Shown here one piece after another: positions 9,763-18,753 of a stretch of DNA of 62,236 nucleotides. Origin of the DNA: Pseudomonadota bacterium (GTDB lineage Bacteria; Myxococcota_A; UBA796; SXON01); assembly GCA_030684355.1 (NCBI GenBank), contig JAUXTN010000015.1, positions 1-62,236 of the forward strand. The letters are read 5' to 3'. Positions within the stretch are counted from its first letter, which is position 1. Each line of letters opens with the position of its first letter. The notes under the pieces are model-generated. The model was not told where the DNA came from. It searched no databases and saw only the letters and a list, made by a program, of their open reading frames with translations. A program made the position numbers and the translations under genes.

Positions 9763-11736
9763 TCAAGGGGTGACTTGGGAAGGGACGCTCGCCGAAGGCC
9801 CCTGCTGCGAGGCCGACTCGAGGAGGAGGTCCAACAGCGTGCCGCCGAGCGCGTCGGCGTCGACGTCCTCGAGGTTTGCCAGCACCACCACGCCGACCGC
9901 CTGCTCCGGGGCGAGGAGGATCGCCGTGCTCGTGCCGAATTGGCCACCCGAGTGGGAGACCACCCGCACCGGCGCCGCGCCCGACGTGGCGGGGCGGTAC
10001 GCGATGTTCCAGCCGAGCCCGTAGCGGGTGACACGCCCCGAGGCGAGGCGCAGCGACGTCCACATCTCTTCGCGGGTCGCGTCGGGGAGGAGCGTCCCGC
10101 CGAGCAGGGCGGCCTCGAACCGGGCCATGTCCGCGGCGGAGGAGAGGAGCCCGCCGCCCGGGATCTTGTAGCTCGTGTCGTTCATGTTCGCGTTCACGAC
10201 GTTGCCGTCGGGGCGGAGCGCGTAGCCGCGGGCGCGTCGCGCGATGACCTGGATGGCGTCGTCCGCGCGCGTGTCCACCATGCCCGCGGGCCCCAAGATC
10301 GCTTCCTGGAGCCACGTGGCGTAGTCCTGACCGGATGCGCCCTCGATGACACAGCCCACGAGCGTGTACCCGAAGGTGGTGTAACGGTAGGCGGTGCCGG
10401 GTCGGACGAGCAGCGGGGAGCGGGCGAACACAGCGAGCGCGCTCTCGATGTCGGGGTAGTGGCGCAGGCTGTCGAGGATGGGATCCGCACGGCCGCCGAC
10501 CGCTCGGTAGTGCCGCACCCCGCCGACGTGACCGAGCAATTCGCGCGTCGTGACCGGCCACCGCTTGGACGGCCAGGCGGGGCACAGCGTGCGGACCGGC
10601 GCATCGAGGTCGAGCCGGCCCGACCCGACGAGCTTCATGGCGGCGGTCGCGGTGATCGGCTTCGAAACCGACGCGAGGCGGAAGCGCGTGTCGGGGCGGA
10701 CGGGCACCTCCCCCTCGAGGTCCGCGAGGCCGAACCCCTGGCTCCAGGCAGGCACGCCGTCCACCACGACGGCCGCGGCGACGCCCGGCACCTGGCTGGC
10801 CTCCCGCCATGCCGCCACGACACGCGCGAGCTCGGTGGTCGTCGCCTCGGGGAGGGGCGCGGCGGCGGCCGGATTGGACGCGAGCGCCGCGAACGTGACA
10901 CACCACAGCACCAACAAGGGAGGCAGAAACCGCGCCAGCCGCTTCCGCATCACGGTGACGGCGGCCTCGCTGCTGTCGACGAGCACGGCGTCCCGTCCGG
11001 CAAGCGCCGCGGCCTCGCCGAGCGTGCCGCTGCCCGCGAAGAAGTCGAGCAGGCGGTCGCCCGGATTGCTGTGTACGCGCACGATCCGGCTCACGATCGC
11101 GAGCGGCTTCTGCGTCGGGTAGCCCGTCTTCTCCTTGCCGCTCGGGCTCACGATCGTGTTCCACCAGCAGTCCGTGGGGGTCTTTCCGCGGGCCGCCTTC
11201 ACGGGGCCGACGAGGTCCGGCGCCATGTAGGGGATGCGATCGATGTCCTCGTAGCGGTAGGTGTAGCGCTTGGGGTTCTTCGCGTACCACAAGAGGTTGT
11301 CGTGCTTGGTCGACCATCGCCGGGTGGAGCGCGCCCCGTAGTCGTACGACCAGATGATCTCGTTGATGAACGACGCCCGGCCGAACAATTGGTCGAGGAG
11401 CACTTTCGCGTAGTGCACCTCCCGGTAGTCGAGGTGCAGGAACAGGCTGCCCGTCGGCGTGAGCAGGCGGTGCGCCTCGACGAGCCGCGGCTCCAGGAAG
11501 GCGAGATAGTCGTCGAAGCTGTCCCCGAAGGCCTGGCGCCCGATCTTCAGCGTGCGGTAGCGCTCGCCGTGGAACCCCGTGCGGTCGCCGGCTGCGTCCC
11601 GCACGGTCCGGAGCTGGGTGCGCGCCTGCCGACGCCCCGTGTTGAACGGCGGATCGATGTAGATGAGGTCGAACGAGCCGTCCGGCAGCGCCGGCAGCAC
11701 GTCCATGTTGTCGCCGCAGAGGATCTCGATCGCCAG
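9763..11736 (-). CDS. DNA methyltransferase fused in frame to a beta-lactamase-like serine hydrolase
   Basis: One uninterrupted frame. Residues from the ATG at 11706: a beta-class DNA (adenine-N6 or cytosine-N4) methyltransferase with catalytic DPPF (18-21), GYPTQKPL (195-202) and the SAM motif FFAGSGTLGEA. It ends near 258, where such enzymes normally stop. From Met253 the same frame reads as a signal peptide (RKRLARF, hydrophobic run to about 278, then AAAAP) and continues into a class C beta-lactamase-type serine hydrolase with SxxK (S346-K349) and HSGG (585-588). Start: the family N-terminus LAIEILCGDN lies upstream of 11706 and is reachable only from a CTG at 11736, which has GGAGG 8 bases upstream. 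The hydrolase could also start at ATG 10950. Confidence 0.75.
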   Translation of the reverse strand: MAIEILCGDNMDVLPALPDGSFDLIYIDPPFNTGRRQARTQLRTVRDAAGDRTGFHGERYRTLKIGRQAFGDSFDDYLAFLEPRLVEAHRLLTPTGSLFLHLDYREVHYAKVLLDQLFGRASFINEIIWSYDYGARSTRRWSTKHDNLLWYAKNPKRYTYRYEDIDRIPYMAPDLVGPVKAARGKTPTDCWWNTIVSPSGKEKTGYPTQKPLAIVSRIVRVHSNPGDRLLDFFAGSGTLGEAAALAGRDAVLVDSSEAAVTVMRKRLARFLPPLLVLWCVTFAALASNPAAAAPLPEATTTELARVVAAWREASQVPGVAAAVVVDGVPAWSQGFGLADLEGEVPVRPDTRFRLASVSKPITATAAMKLVGSGRLDLDAPVRTLCPAWPSKRWPVTTRELLGHVGGVRHYRAVGGRADPILDSLRHYPDIESALAVFARSPLLVRPGTAYRYTTFGYTLVGCVIEGASGQDYATWLQEAILGPAGMVDTRADDAIQVIARRARGYALRPDGNVVNANMNDTSYKIPGGGLLSSAADMARFEAALLGGTLLPDATREEMWTSLRLASGRVTRYGLGWNIAYRPATSGAAPVRVVSHSGGQFGTSTAILLAPEQAVGVVVLANLEDVDADALGGTLLDLLLESASQQGPSASVPSQVTP

Positions 11737-11806
11737 GGGGGAAGCCTCCAGGGGCGCGTAACGCGGGCGTGTGCGTGTGGGGGTGCTGCGGGCGTGGGCC
11801 GGGTGT

Positions 11807-13165
11807 TCAGCGGGGCAGGCGGGCGAGCAGGGGGCGCTGGGAGGCGATCCGCGCGGCGTTGTCGGTCGCGATGGCGGCGAAGTCCTCGGAGATGTCCGGG
11901 TGGGCCGCCACGCGCCCCCAGAACGTCCGGGCGGCGTCGCACGTGCTGTCCCAGAGATCGGCGCGCGAGGGAGACAGCACCGGCATGTCCAGGCGGGTGG
12001 GGACGAGCTCGGCGTTGCGCGGCGCGTACAGCATCGGGAGCATGTCGTAGGCGGGAGCGAGCCCCCCGAGCCGGCCCGCGTCGAGTCGCAGGGAGAGGTG
12101 TCCCAGGTGCCGGTCCGTATTTCCGATCCAGGTGCCGAACCGCTCGAGCCAGATCACCTGCCGTAGCGTCGCGTCGTCGATGCGCCCCTGGGAGGAAAGT
12201 GCCGTCGCAACTTGCGTCCAACTCGCGGGGTCCCCGACGAATTCGCCGTCCAATACGCGGAGGGACACGAGGCCGCTGCGGCCCGTGGCGCCGATGCGAT
12301 CGAACCTCTCCACCTCCAGGAACGTCCGCGCCCCGTGCCGGAGGAGCGCCGAGCGCGCAGCGTTCAGGCCGTGTTCGGCGATCGTGCCCAAGGCAATGTG
12401 CTCGCACACCAACAGGTCCGCGACGCGTCGGCTCACCGGGTCCCGCACGGGCGGGGAGAACTTGACGAGCACCGGCACCACGGCGTCGTCGTCCAGGCGC
12501 GTCGCCAGGAACTTGGGCTGCTCTCCGGCCGCGGACGAGCCCGGGATGCCTGCCGCGACCATGTCCGCAGCGAGCACCGGATAGCGGACGGCGCGCTCGC
12601 CCGCCGCGACGGGATTGAGGGGCCCAGCCTGGAGGTGGCGCTGGAACGCGGGCTCGCCGAGCACGAGATTGCCGACGAGATCGTGGCCGTGCTCGTGCAG
12701 ATAGCGGACGATCTGATCGACGGACCACGACAGGATGTCCCTGGAGAAGCCCAGCTCGGGATGATGGACCGGCGCGAGACGGCCGAGGAAGCCAGCGGGG
12801 CGCAGATCATCGAGGAACCACGGGAGCCCTGGGTAGAGCCCGGCGAGGGGCGAGCTGCCTTCGACCAGGAACCCCGCAGGCGCGACCGGATGAAGGTGCG
12901 CGACGAGGCGCGTTCCCACGTCCAGCACCTCGTACAGGGGCAATACGGCCGGCAATCCCTCGATCAGTCGGCGCAGCGCATAGCGGGTGTGCCGGGCACG
13001 ACCCACCGTCACGACCTCGTCGCGGTGCGCCCCCACCACCCGGGAGAGGGTCGGCTGGCTCACGCCGAGCGGTGCCTGGAGCTCCGCCGCAGCCGTGGCG
13101 CCGTGGAGCGCCAGGTGACGCCGGAGCGTGGCCCAGAGGGCATCATGGTCGAAGGCGCGGGCCAG
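11807..13165 (-). CDS. yjjJ: HipA-family kinase, YjjJ type with N-terminal HTH
   Basis: About 452 residues from the proposed start. The body matches HipA-like Ser/Thr kinase toxins of the YjjJ type: EQPKFLAT (nucleotide-binding), the catalytic stretch ERFGTWIGNTDRHLGHLSL, and PAYDMLPMLY (DFG-like position). A GTG at 13063 would begin inside the DNA-binding helix (GVSQPTLSRVV). The complete winged-helix segment, starting LARAFDHDALWATL, is in frame upstream; its only possible starts are CTG 13165 or ATT 13171, with GAGG upstream. A TAG closes the frame just before. No separate HipB is present, so the fused HTH probably self-regulates. HipA toxins phosphorylate tRNA synthetases; the target here is unknown. 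Confidence 0.78.
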   Translation of the reverse strand: MARAFDHDALWATLRRHLALHGATAAAELQAPLGVSQPTLSRVVGAHRDEVVTVGRARHTRYALRRLIEGLPAVLPLYEVLDVGTRLVAHLHPVAPAGFLVEGSSPLAGLYPGLPWFLDDLRPAGFLGRLAPVHHPELGFSRDILSWSVDQIVRYLHEHGHDLVGNLVLGEPAFQRHLQAGPLNPVAAGERAVRYPVLAADMVAAGIPGSSAAGEQPKFLATRLDDDAVVPVLVKFSPPVRDPVSRRVADLLVCEHIALGTIAEHGLNAARSALLRHGARTFLEVERFDRIGATGRSGLVSLRVLDGEFVGDPASWTQVATALSSQGRIDDATLRQVIWLERFGTWIGNTDRHLGHLSLRLDAGRLGGLAPAYDMLPMLYAPRNAELVPTRLDMPVLSPSRADLWDSTCDAARTFWGRVAAHPDISEDFAAIATDNAARIASQRPLLARLPR

Positions 13166-13254
13166 TAGAATGGATCCTCGAATGGATGTCTAACTGTCAG
13201 CAGGCACCTTATCGACCGATCGAGACCGGCGTGTAGAATAGATCCCTGAATGGA
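13165..13254. promoter_or_regulatory. Two 22-bp direct repeats upstream of hipA-like gene (candidate operator)
   Basis: 13165-13186 and 13233-13254 share 19 of 22 bases (both start GTAGAAT and end GAATGGA) and lie 68 bp apart, about 6.5 helical turns. The first overlaps the ribosome-binding region of the YjjJ/HipA gene. Binding by its HTH domain is an inference. The plus-strand gap 13255-13471 up to the lipoprotein start shows nothing else I can support. Confidence 0.5.
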
Positions 13255-13471
13255 ACTCCCGGGGGTGGAGGTCGTACGCGCCCAGGCGGCGCCATGGCCC
13301 CAGCGCGGGGGTCGGCGCCGCGGGGGGCTCAACGCCCACGCGGTCCTTAGGGCGCCGAGGCACCGCCGCGCACGCCTGCTCGAGGCCCTGGGGTTTCGTG
13401 CTTCCTGCACTGGGGGCGTCAGCGGGCGGCGATCGCCTTGCGTCCGTCGCGAGGAGCGGTACGATGTCCTC

Positions 13472-15436
13472 ATGTTTCTCATCGTTCTTGCTGGCTGCCT
13501 CATCAATACCGAACTTTACGAGCGCCGCAAGGAGGCGCTGACCGATCACGATGGCGACTCCTTCGTGCAGGAGGACGACTGCGACGACGCCGACGCGACC
13601 ATCTTCCCAGACGCGGATGAGGTCTGCGACGGCGCGGACCAGGACTGCGACGGGGAAGTTGACGAAGATGCCGGCGATGCCCCGCTCTGGTACCCCGACG
13701 CCGATACAGACACTTACGGCGACGCCAGCGCTCCTGCGGTCCCGGCCTGCGATCCGCCAGCGGCCCACGTCGCGAACGCGCTCGACTGCGACGACGACTC
13801 CACGGGCGTGAACCCGGGAGCCTACGAGGCCGCCTACGACGGCGTTGATGACGACTGCGACGGCACGGACCTCACGGACGTCGATGGCGATGGGCACGAC
13901 GCGCAGGTGACTGGCGGGGATGACTGCGACGATGCGGACGCCGATGTGAACCCCAGTGCTTCTGAAGTGCCCTATGACGGCGTAGACCAGGACTGTCAGG
14001 GCGGCGACGCCGAGGATCTGGACGGCGACGGCGCGGCGTCGATCGCGGCAGGCGGCGACGACTGCGACGATAACGCCGCCGACATCAATCCGTCGGCTAC
14101 CGAGACCTGGGCCAACGGGTTCACAGACAACGACTGTGACGACGAGAACGGCGCCGCCGTGCTCGAGTTTGGTGCCGACGTCTGGTCTGGGTGGCGCGCG
14201 GGCGACTACCAGGGCCGCCGGATCGCCGCTCTGGGCGATCTCGACGGTGATGGTCTCCAGGACGTGCTCATCGGTAGCGAGTACGACTCGACGCTCGGCG
14301 AAGGCTCGGGCGCGGTGTACGCGCTCGACGGCGCGCTCGGTGGGTCGCTCGAGATTGCCCGTTCGCTCCTCCCGGACGTCGCAGGTCTGTACTTCGCGTC
14401 TGACGTCGATTCCGGGGTAGATGCCACCGGCGATGGGGCCCCCGACGTGCTCGTCAGCACCGTCGGCTCCGCTGAGGTCGCGGGTACCGCCTGGCTTGTC
14501 GATGGCTCAGCATGGGTGGCTACCGGAGATGCGACGATTGATGAGGTGGAAATTGGGCTTGTGTCGGGGAGCGCCGGCGGTACGTATGGGCCATCGAGCG
14601 TGCGATTTATCGGCGATGTGACGGGGGACGGTGTCACTGACGTCGCGTTGAGCGAGTGTTGTGGCACCTCGGCCGGCTCCGATTCGTCGGGACGTGTCGC
14701 GATCTTCTCGGCAGACAGCTTCGCGGGCTCGATCGAGGATGCGGACGTGCTCATCGACGGGCCCTTCGAGCTGGCCTACATGGGCGGCGAGATGGACTCG
14801 GTGGGGGACCAGAACGGAGATGGCCTCGACGAGATCCTCGTGGGCGGGACGGGTGGTCTGGCGGCCGCCGTCGTTGGCGGAAACGTGAGCGGGACCTTGT
14901 TGGACCTCGCGATCAGCGTGATCTATGGCGATGTCTCGTCTGGGTACGCGAACGCCCGGAACGCAGGCGACCTGGATGGAGACGGGAGGGACGACGTGGC
15001 GGTCCTCGGGGAGGACGACGCGGGGCTCATCTACCTGTTCACCGCCGTGGGCTCTGCTCCGACTCGCCTGCTCGACGCCCCCTCCTGCGTATTTGACTGG
15101 TCCGAACACGGCGGCGTCTCCGACATCGTTCCCCTTGGCGACCTCGACGGCGATGGGCGCGCGGAGCTCTTCATCCCTCAGTTCTTTTCCGACTCCGGGA
15201 TTCAGCGCGCGTGGATTCTTCCCGGGGCCGCGGTGTCTTTCGGAGGCTCCGTCGAGGCCGAGGAATCGAGCTTGAGCGGGGTCAGCGTCGTACCGACGGC
15301 CGGCTTCGGGTACTCCGCGGCGCTGGCCGGCGATGTCGATGGGGATGGGGGCGACGATATTATCGTGGGTGCACCCGACTACTCGGCGACCGCCGCGTAC
15401 GCCGGGGCCGCGACGCTGATTGCGGTCCCACGATGA
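13472..15436 (+). CDS. Lipoprotein with MopE metal-binding motifs and FG-GAP propeller
   Basis: A 654-residue protein. The ATG at 13472 gives a minimal signal with lipobox LAGC (Cys9). Residues about 20-230 hold four to five MopE-type motifs (DCDDADATIFP, DQDCDG and similar). The remainder has seven FG-GAP/VCBS-type repeats of the form GDLDGDGLQDVLIG with calcium-binding DxDGDG loops, which predicts an integrin-alpha-like beta-propeller on the surface. Same architecture as the gene at 43081. Function unknown; adhesion or metal binding is possible. Confidence 0.83.
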   Translation: MFLIVLAGCLINTELYERRKEALTDHDGDSFVQEDDCDDADATIFPDADEVCDGADQDCDGEVDEDAGDAPLWYPDADTDTYGDASAPAVPACDPPAAHVANALDCDDDSTGVNPGAYEAAYDGVDDDCDGTDLTDVDGDGHDAQVTGGDDCDDADADVNPSASEVPYDGVDQDCQGGDAEDLDGDGAASIAAGGDDCDDNAADINPSATETWANGFTDNDCDDENGAAVLEFGADVWSGWRAGDYQGRRIAALGDLDGDGLQDVLIGSEYDSTLGEGSGAVYALDGALGGSLEIARSLLPDVAGLYFASDVDSGVDATGDGAPDVLVSTVGSAEVAGTAWLVDGSAWVATGDATIDEVEIGLVSGSAGGTYGPSSVRFIGDVTGDGVTDVALSECCGTSAGSDSSGRVAIFSADSFAGSIEDADVLIDGPFELAYMGGEMDSVGDQNGDGLDEILVGGTGGLAAAVVGGNVSGTLLDLAISVIYGDVSSGYANARNAGDLDGDGRDDVAVLGEDDAGLIYLFTAVGSAPTRLLDAPSCVFDWSEHGGVSDIVPLGDLDGDGRAELFIPQFFSDSGIQRAWILPGAAVSFGGSVEAEESSLSGVSVVPTAGFGYSAALAGDVDGDGGDDIIVGAPDYSATAAYAGAATLIAVPR

Positions 15437-15460
15437 ACGCCCCCTATGGGACGAGGGTGG

Positions 15461-17437
15461 TCACGGCCGCTCGATCGAGACATACAGGTTCCTGTCGAAT
15501 CCGTCATGGGCGTCGTCGTTCCGGAATTCGACGATGAGACGGCGGAGGCCCGGGTCGGCATCGCAGCGTGGTGGTTCGAGCGACACGCGTTCATGGACGA
15601 CGGTGTCGAGCGCCGGCGAGCAGGGTGGGTCCCAGCGGATCGTCACCGCTGCACCGGCTTCCCCTGGGTCGTCCACATCCAAGCGCACGCGGGTGGCAAC
15701 CCAGAAGTCATCGGTGGCCGCGATCGAGGCTCGACTGCCATTGCTGTAGAGCGCCCAACCTCGCCCGCGTTGATAGGTCGCGCTCTGGCCGTCACCGAAG
15801 GCGACCCACCCGAGACCCTCGTCGCTCAGCCACATGGCGCCGCGAACCGCTTCAGCCGCTAGGGTCGTGTGCCCCGCCGCCAGCAGGGCGCGGGCGTAGT
15901 GCCAGCGGATCCAATCTTGCGATGGATAGCGCCCGACGAGCGCTGCCCAACGCGCCGCGACCACCTCGGCATCGGGGGCACCGCCGGCCCGGCATCGCCA
16001 GACCATGTGAGGAGACCCGGAAAACGAAGGTGACACCTCCGGAAGCAGCTTCGTCAGCCAAGCATCTGCGGTTTCTTCCCCGTTCTTTCCGCGACCGTAG
16101 CGCATGCACCACACGTCATCCCCGTGGTGGTACCGGTCCAGAATTTCTTGAACGATGTCACCCGACTCGCTCGCGATGATTCGCGCGGTGACGCGGTCCG
16201 TAAGGCCGGCGTTGTCCCAGATGCGCACGTCTTCGAGGTTCCCGGGCAAACCCACGTCCGAGATTGCCGCGCCAGCGCCCGGCGGTACCCGTGCGATGAG
16301 GAAGCTCGTCTCTTCGAGGAGCGCGACGGCCCAGGGCGTGCGCACGGTCTCCCCAGGGTGCCGCAAGAACCACGGGTTGCGCCAGCCCGGGACGAGGATG
16401 CCCTTGCCGTCGGCGAACCCCTCGTGGGATGGCTCCCACGCGAACGCGAAGCCACCGAGCGCGGCCACCAGGCCGAGAGCGGGCCATGAACGCTGGCGGG
16501 GGACGCCCTGGATCCACACCGCGGCCACGCTCGCAGCCACGCCGGGTACCAGGAACCGCGCGTGCCCCATCCAGTCCCCACCCGCCCGAACGAGCAGCGA
16601 GCCTTGGATGAGCAGTGGCGCCCAGGCCCAAGGCGATATCCGACGCCGGAAGAGGAGCGTCGCCAGCAGGATCCCACCGGCTGATGCCAATTCCCGCGCC
16701 AACTGCCTGACACCGATGCCAAACTGCTCGATCGCCGCGATCTTCACGAGGTACGGCGTCGGTAGCAGGTAGCCAAAGTAGAAGAAGCGCGCGAGGTGGT
16801 AGATCCCGAGAGCAGTCAGCCCCGCTAGCACGAGTCGTTCCGGGCGACCCCACTCTTTGCCAAGCGTAAGTCGCCGCGCCAGAGCCACTCCGAGCCACGC
16901 CATCCCTTCGGGTCGGGTGACAGAGAAGAGCAGCAGAAGCATCACCCCGCGCGCCCATTCGCTGCGCCCTCTGATGACCAGCGGCCAGGCGAGCACGCCG
17001 AGCAGGGTGGCCATCGCCGTCTCGAGGCCCGCCGTCGACCAGTACTGGAACGGTTGCCACGCCGCGAGCAACACCACGAGCAGGAACCGGTGCGGGCCCA
17101 GCACGGACCGGGCGAGGACGGCAACGACAGCTGCGCTGCACGCGAAGGACAGCACCCTCGCAAAGATCGCGAGGTCCGCACCGGCGAACGCGCCAAGGAC
17201 CATTAGCGCGAGGTGCAAGGGGCTGGAGTAGCCCTCGACGCGGACGCCGGTGTTCCACGCGATCTCGCCGTGTTCGACGATGTTGTGCGCGTAGGCGAAG
17301 ACGATGTAGGTGTCGTCGATCTGCCCGGGGAGGTAAGGAAGCGCCCCCCACGCCAACAACGCGACCGCCGCCAAGGCCGCGGCGGCATGGAGGCGCGTGG
17401 TACGCGGCGGGGTCGAGGTCGGGGAGTCGGACAGCAC
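15461..17437 (-). CDS. GT-C fold membrane glycosyltransferase (AftB-like)
   Basis: A 658-residue polytopic membrane protein. GTG 17437 has AAGGA upstream and is preferred over a longer frame. After the first helix comes IDDTYIVFAYAHNIVEHGEI followed by VRVEGYSSPLHLALM. This DDxY...EGYSSPL pattern is typical of GT-C enzymes that use lipid-linked sugars, such as the mycobacterial arabinosyltransferase AftB. About ten helices follow, then a soluble C-terminal region (about 430-658) rich in Trp with a carbohydrate-binding look. Donor and acceptor are unknown. It is convergent with the lipoprotein at 13472 with 24 bp between. Confidence 0.68.
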   Translation of the reverse strand: MLSDSPTSTPPRTTRLHAAAALAAVALLAWGALPYLPGQIDDTYIVFAYAHNIVEHGEIAWNTGVRVEGYSSPLHLALMVLGAFAGADLAIFARVLSFACSAAVVAVLARSVLGPHRFLLVVLLAAWQPFQYWSTAGLETAMATLLGVLAWPLVIRGRSEWARGVMLLLLFSVTRPEGMAWLGVALARRLTLGKEWGRPERLVLAGLTALGIYHLARFFYFGYLLPTPYLVKIAAIEQFGIGVRQLARELASAGGILLATLLFRRRISPWAWAPLLIQGSLLVRAGGDWMGHARFLVPGVAASVAAVWIQGVPRQRSWPALGLVAALGGFAFAWEPSHEGFADGKGILVPGWRNPWFLRHPGETVRTPWAVALLEETSFLIARVPPGAGAAISDVGLPGNLEDVRIWDNAGLTDRVTARIIASESGDIVQEILDRYHHGDDVWCMRYGRGKNGEETADAWLTKLLPEVSPSFSGSPHMVWRCRAGGAPDAEVVAARWAALVGRYPSQDWIRWHYARALLAAGHTTLAAEAVRGAMWLSDEGLGWVAFGDGQSATYQRGRGWALYSNGSRASIAATDDFWVATRVRLDVDDPGEAGAAVTIRWDPPCSPALDTVVHERVSLEPPRCDADPGLRRLIVEFRNDDAHDGFDRNLYVSIERP

Positions 17438-17460
17438 GGCCGATCCTTCGCACGTCGGCA

Positions 17461-17481
17461 CGCGAGGCGCTACGCCTCGCG
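17461..17481. terminator. Perfect 9-bp hairpin with 3-nt loop
   Basis: CGCGAGGCG and CGCCTCGCG flank CTA in the 124-bp gap between the minus-strand gene ending at 17562 and the glycosyltransferase start at 17437. No U-tract follows on the minus strand, so it may be a poor intrinsic terminator or an RNA-level element. Confidence 0.4.
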
Positions 17482-17561
17482 GGATGGCACCGCACCGCGC
17501 GCCGGAAACCGGGTGCACGTCGTCGTGAGCATCCCGGCCGCTACGGCGGCGGCAGCGCCGG

Positions 17562-18443
17562 TCAGGGCTCCACGAACCCCTTCCCATGCGGCCGGCTCCC
17601 GGTCACGTCGGGGAGCCCGAGCAGGAAGACCGCCTCGGGCCGGTGGTTCGCGTACGCCTCGAACACGAACTCGGGCCAGTAGCGCGCGGAGAGACCGTGC
17701 TTCATCAGCGTCGAGTAGGCGCGCTCGGGGTGCTTGGGGTCCATGCGCCGCAGGGTGCGGTCGATGTACGTCTCCCAAGCTGCCATCGGCGACATCAGCA
17801 CGTAGGGCGTGGTGAACACGAGGCTCGGCAGGCCGTCGGCGGGGGGCGGGAGTACGCGGGCGAGCCAGAGTTCGCCGGGGCGTCCCCGGTGCCCGGCCGG
17901 TACGACGCACTCGCGCATGTCGCCGGTGACGGCCTCGCCGAGGATGGTGGTGCCCTCACCGTGGCCGGCGACCGTCCATAGACCCATCCGGCTCGCCGCG
18001 AACGTCCGCATCGCGGTCACGAGCGCCGGGTCGACGCCGAGGGTGGCGACGACGTCGATGGTGCAGCCGGCGGCGGTCTCCTTCCCCGCGCCGACGGTGA
18101 GATCGCAGTACGCCCAGCCGAAGAAGTAGGTGCCGGTGAGCGGGCTCATGGGCGGCCCCGTGGGCATGTACTCGTCCTCGGCGGCCGTGATGAGCTTCGC
18201 GATCCGGTCGGCCTCGGGCAGGCCGAGGACCTGCTCGCCGAACATCGAGAGGTGGTGCTGGACGAAGGACCAGTACGCGTGGACCGGGTGCAGCTCGTGG
18301 GCCTGCGCCTTCGATAGGACCGTGGCCTGCAGTTCGCGCGCGATCTCTCCGCCGGCGCGGAAGGCAGCGAGTTCGACCACCTGGGCGCTCTGGACGCGGC
18401 GGATGGCACGGATGAGGCGCTGGGTGATCGGGCCGTGTGCCAT
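17562..18443 (-). CDS. Conserved-looking protein of unknown function
   Basis: A 293-residue cytoplasmic protein. ATG 18443 is chosen because GAGG sits 6 bases upstream. I do not recognise the family. Notable segments are AYWSFVQHHLSMFGEQVLGL, an EDEYMPTGPPMSPLTGTYFFGWAY block, and a C-terminal LLGLPDVTGSRPHGKGFVEP. No signal peptide or membrane helix is evident. It could be in an operon with the glycosyltransferase downstream, separated by 124 bp with a hairpin. Confidence 0.6.
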   Translation of the reverse strand: MAHGPITQRLIRAIRRVQSAQVVELAAFRAGGEIARELQATVLSKAQAHELHPVHAYWSFVQHHLSMFGEQVLGLPEADRIAKLITAAEDEYMPTGPPMSPLTGTYFFGWAYCDLTVGAGKETAAGCTIDVVATLGVDPALVTAMRTFAASRMGLWTVAGHGEGTTILGEAVTGDMRECVVPAGHRGRPGELWLARVLPPPADGLPSLVFTTPYVLMSPMAAWETYIDRTLRRMDPKHPERAYSTLMKHGLSARYWPEFVFEAYANHRPEAVFLLGLPDVTGSRPHGKGFVEP

Positions 18444-18753
18444 CAGGAGCCTCCGACCCGTCGGGCCACGAACCCGCTCTCGTTGTCCATCGACTCGATG
18501 TCCCAGCGGCCGACGAGGGTGGGCGGTGTTGGCATCATCTCCGGATATCTCTGACACCGTGGACGCGCAGCAGTCCGCATCGACGAGGGGGCTGATACGG
18601 ATCCCGTGTCAGGCCCGCGTTCACCGGACGGCCGCGCACCCTGCGCCGCGTCGTCCCCGGTTGCCGTAGGGCGCGATCAACCGCGAATCAACCTCCTCTG
18701 CGGGTGGCGCCCGCCGTCCCTGCGATCAGCGCTCCTTCTTCCACCGTGTATCT
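18444..18753. other. Intergenic stretch with no supported gene
   Basis: It separates the unknown protein (minus) from the toxin remnant (plus). It probably carries both promoters and the unrecognised true start of the toxin gene. No repeat, RNA gene or convincing ORF seen. Confidence 0.5.
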
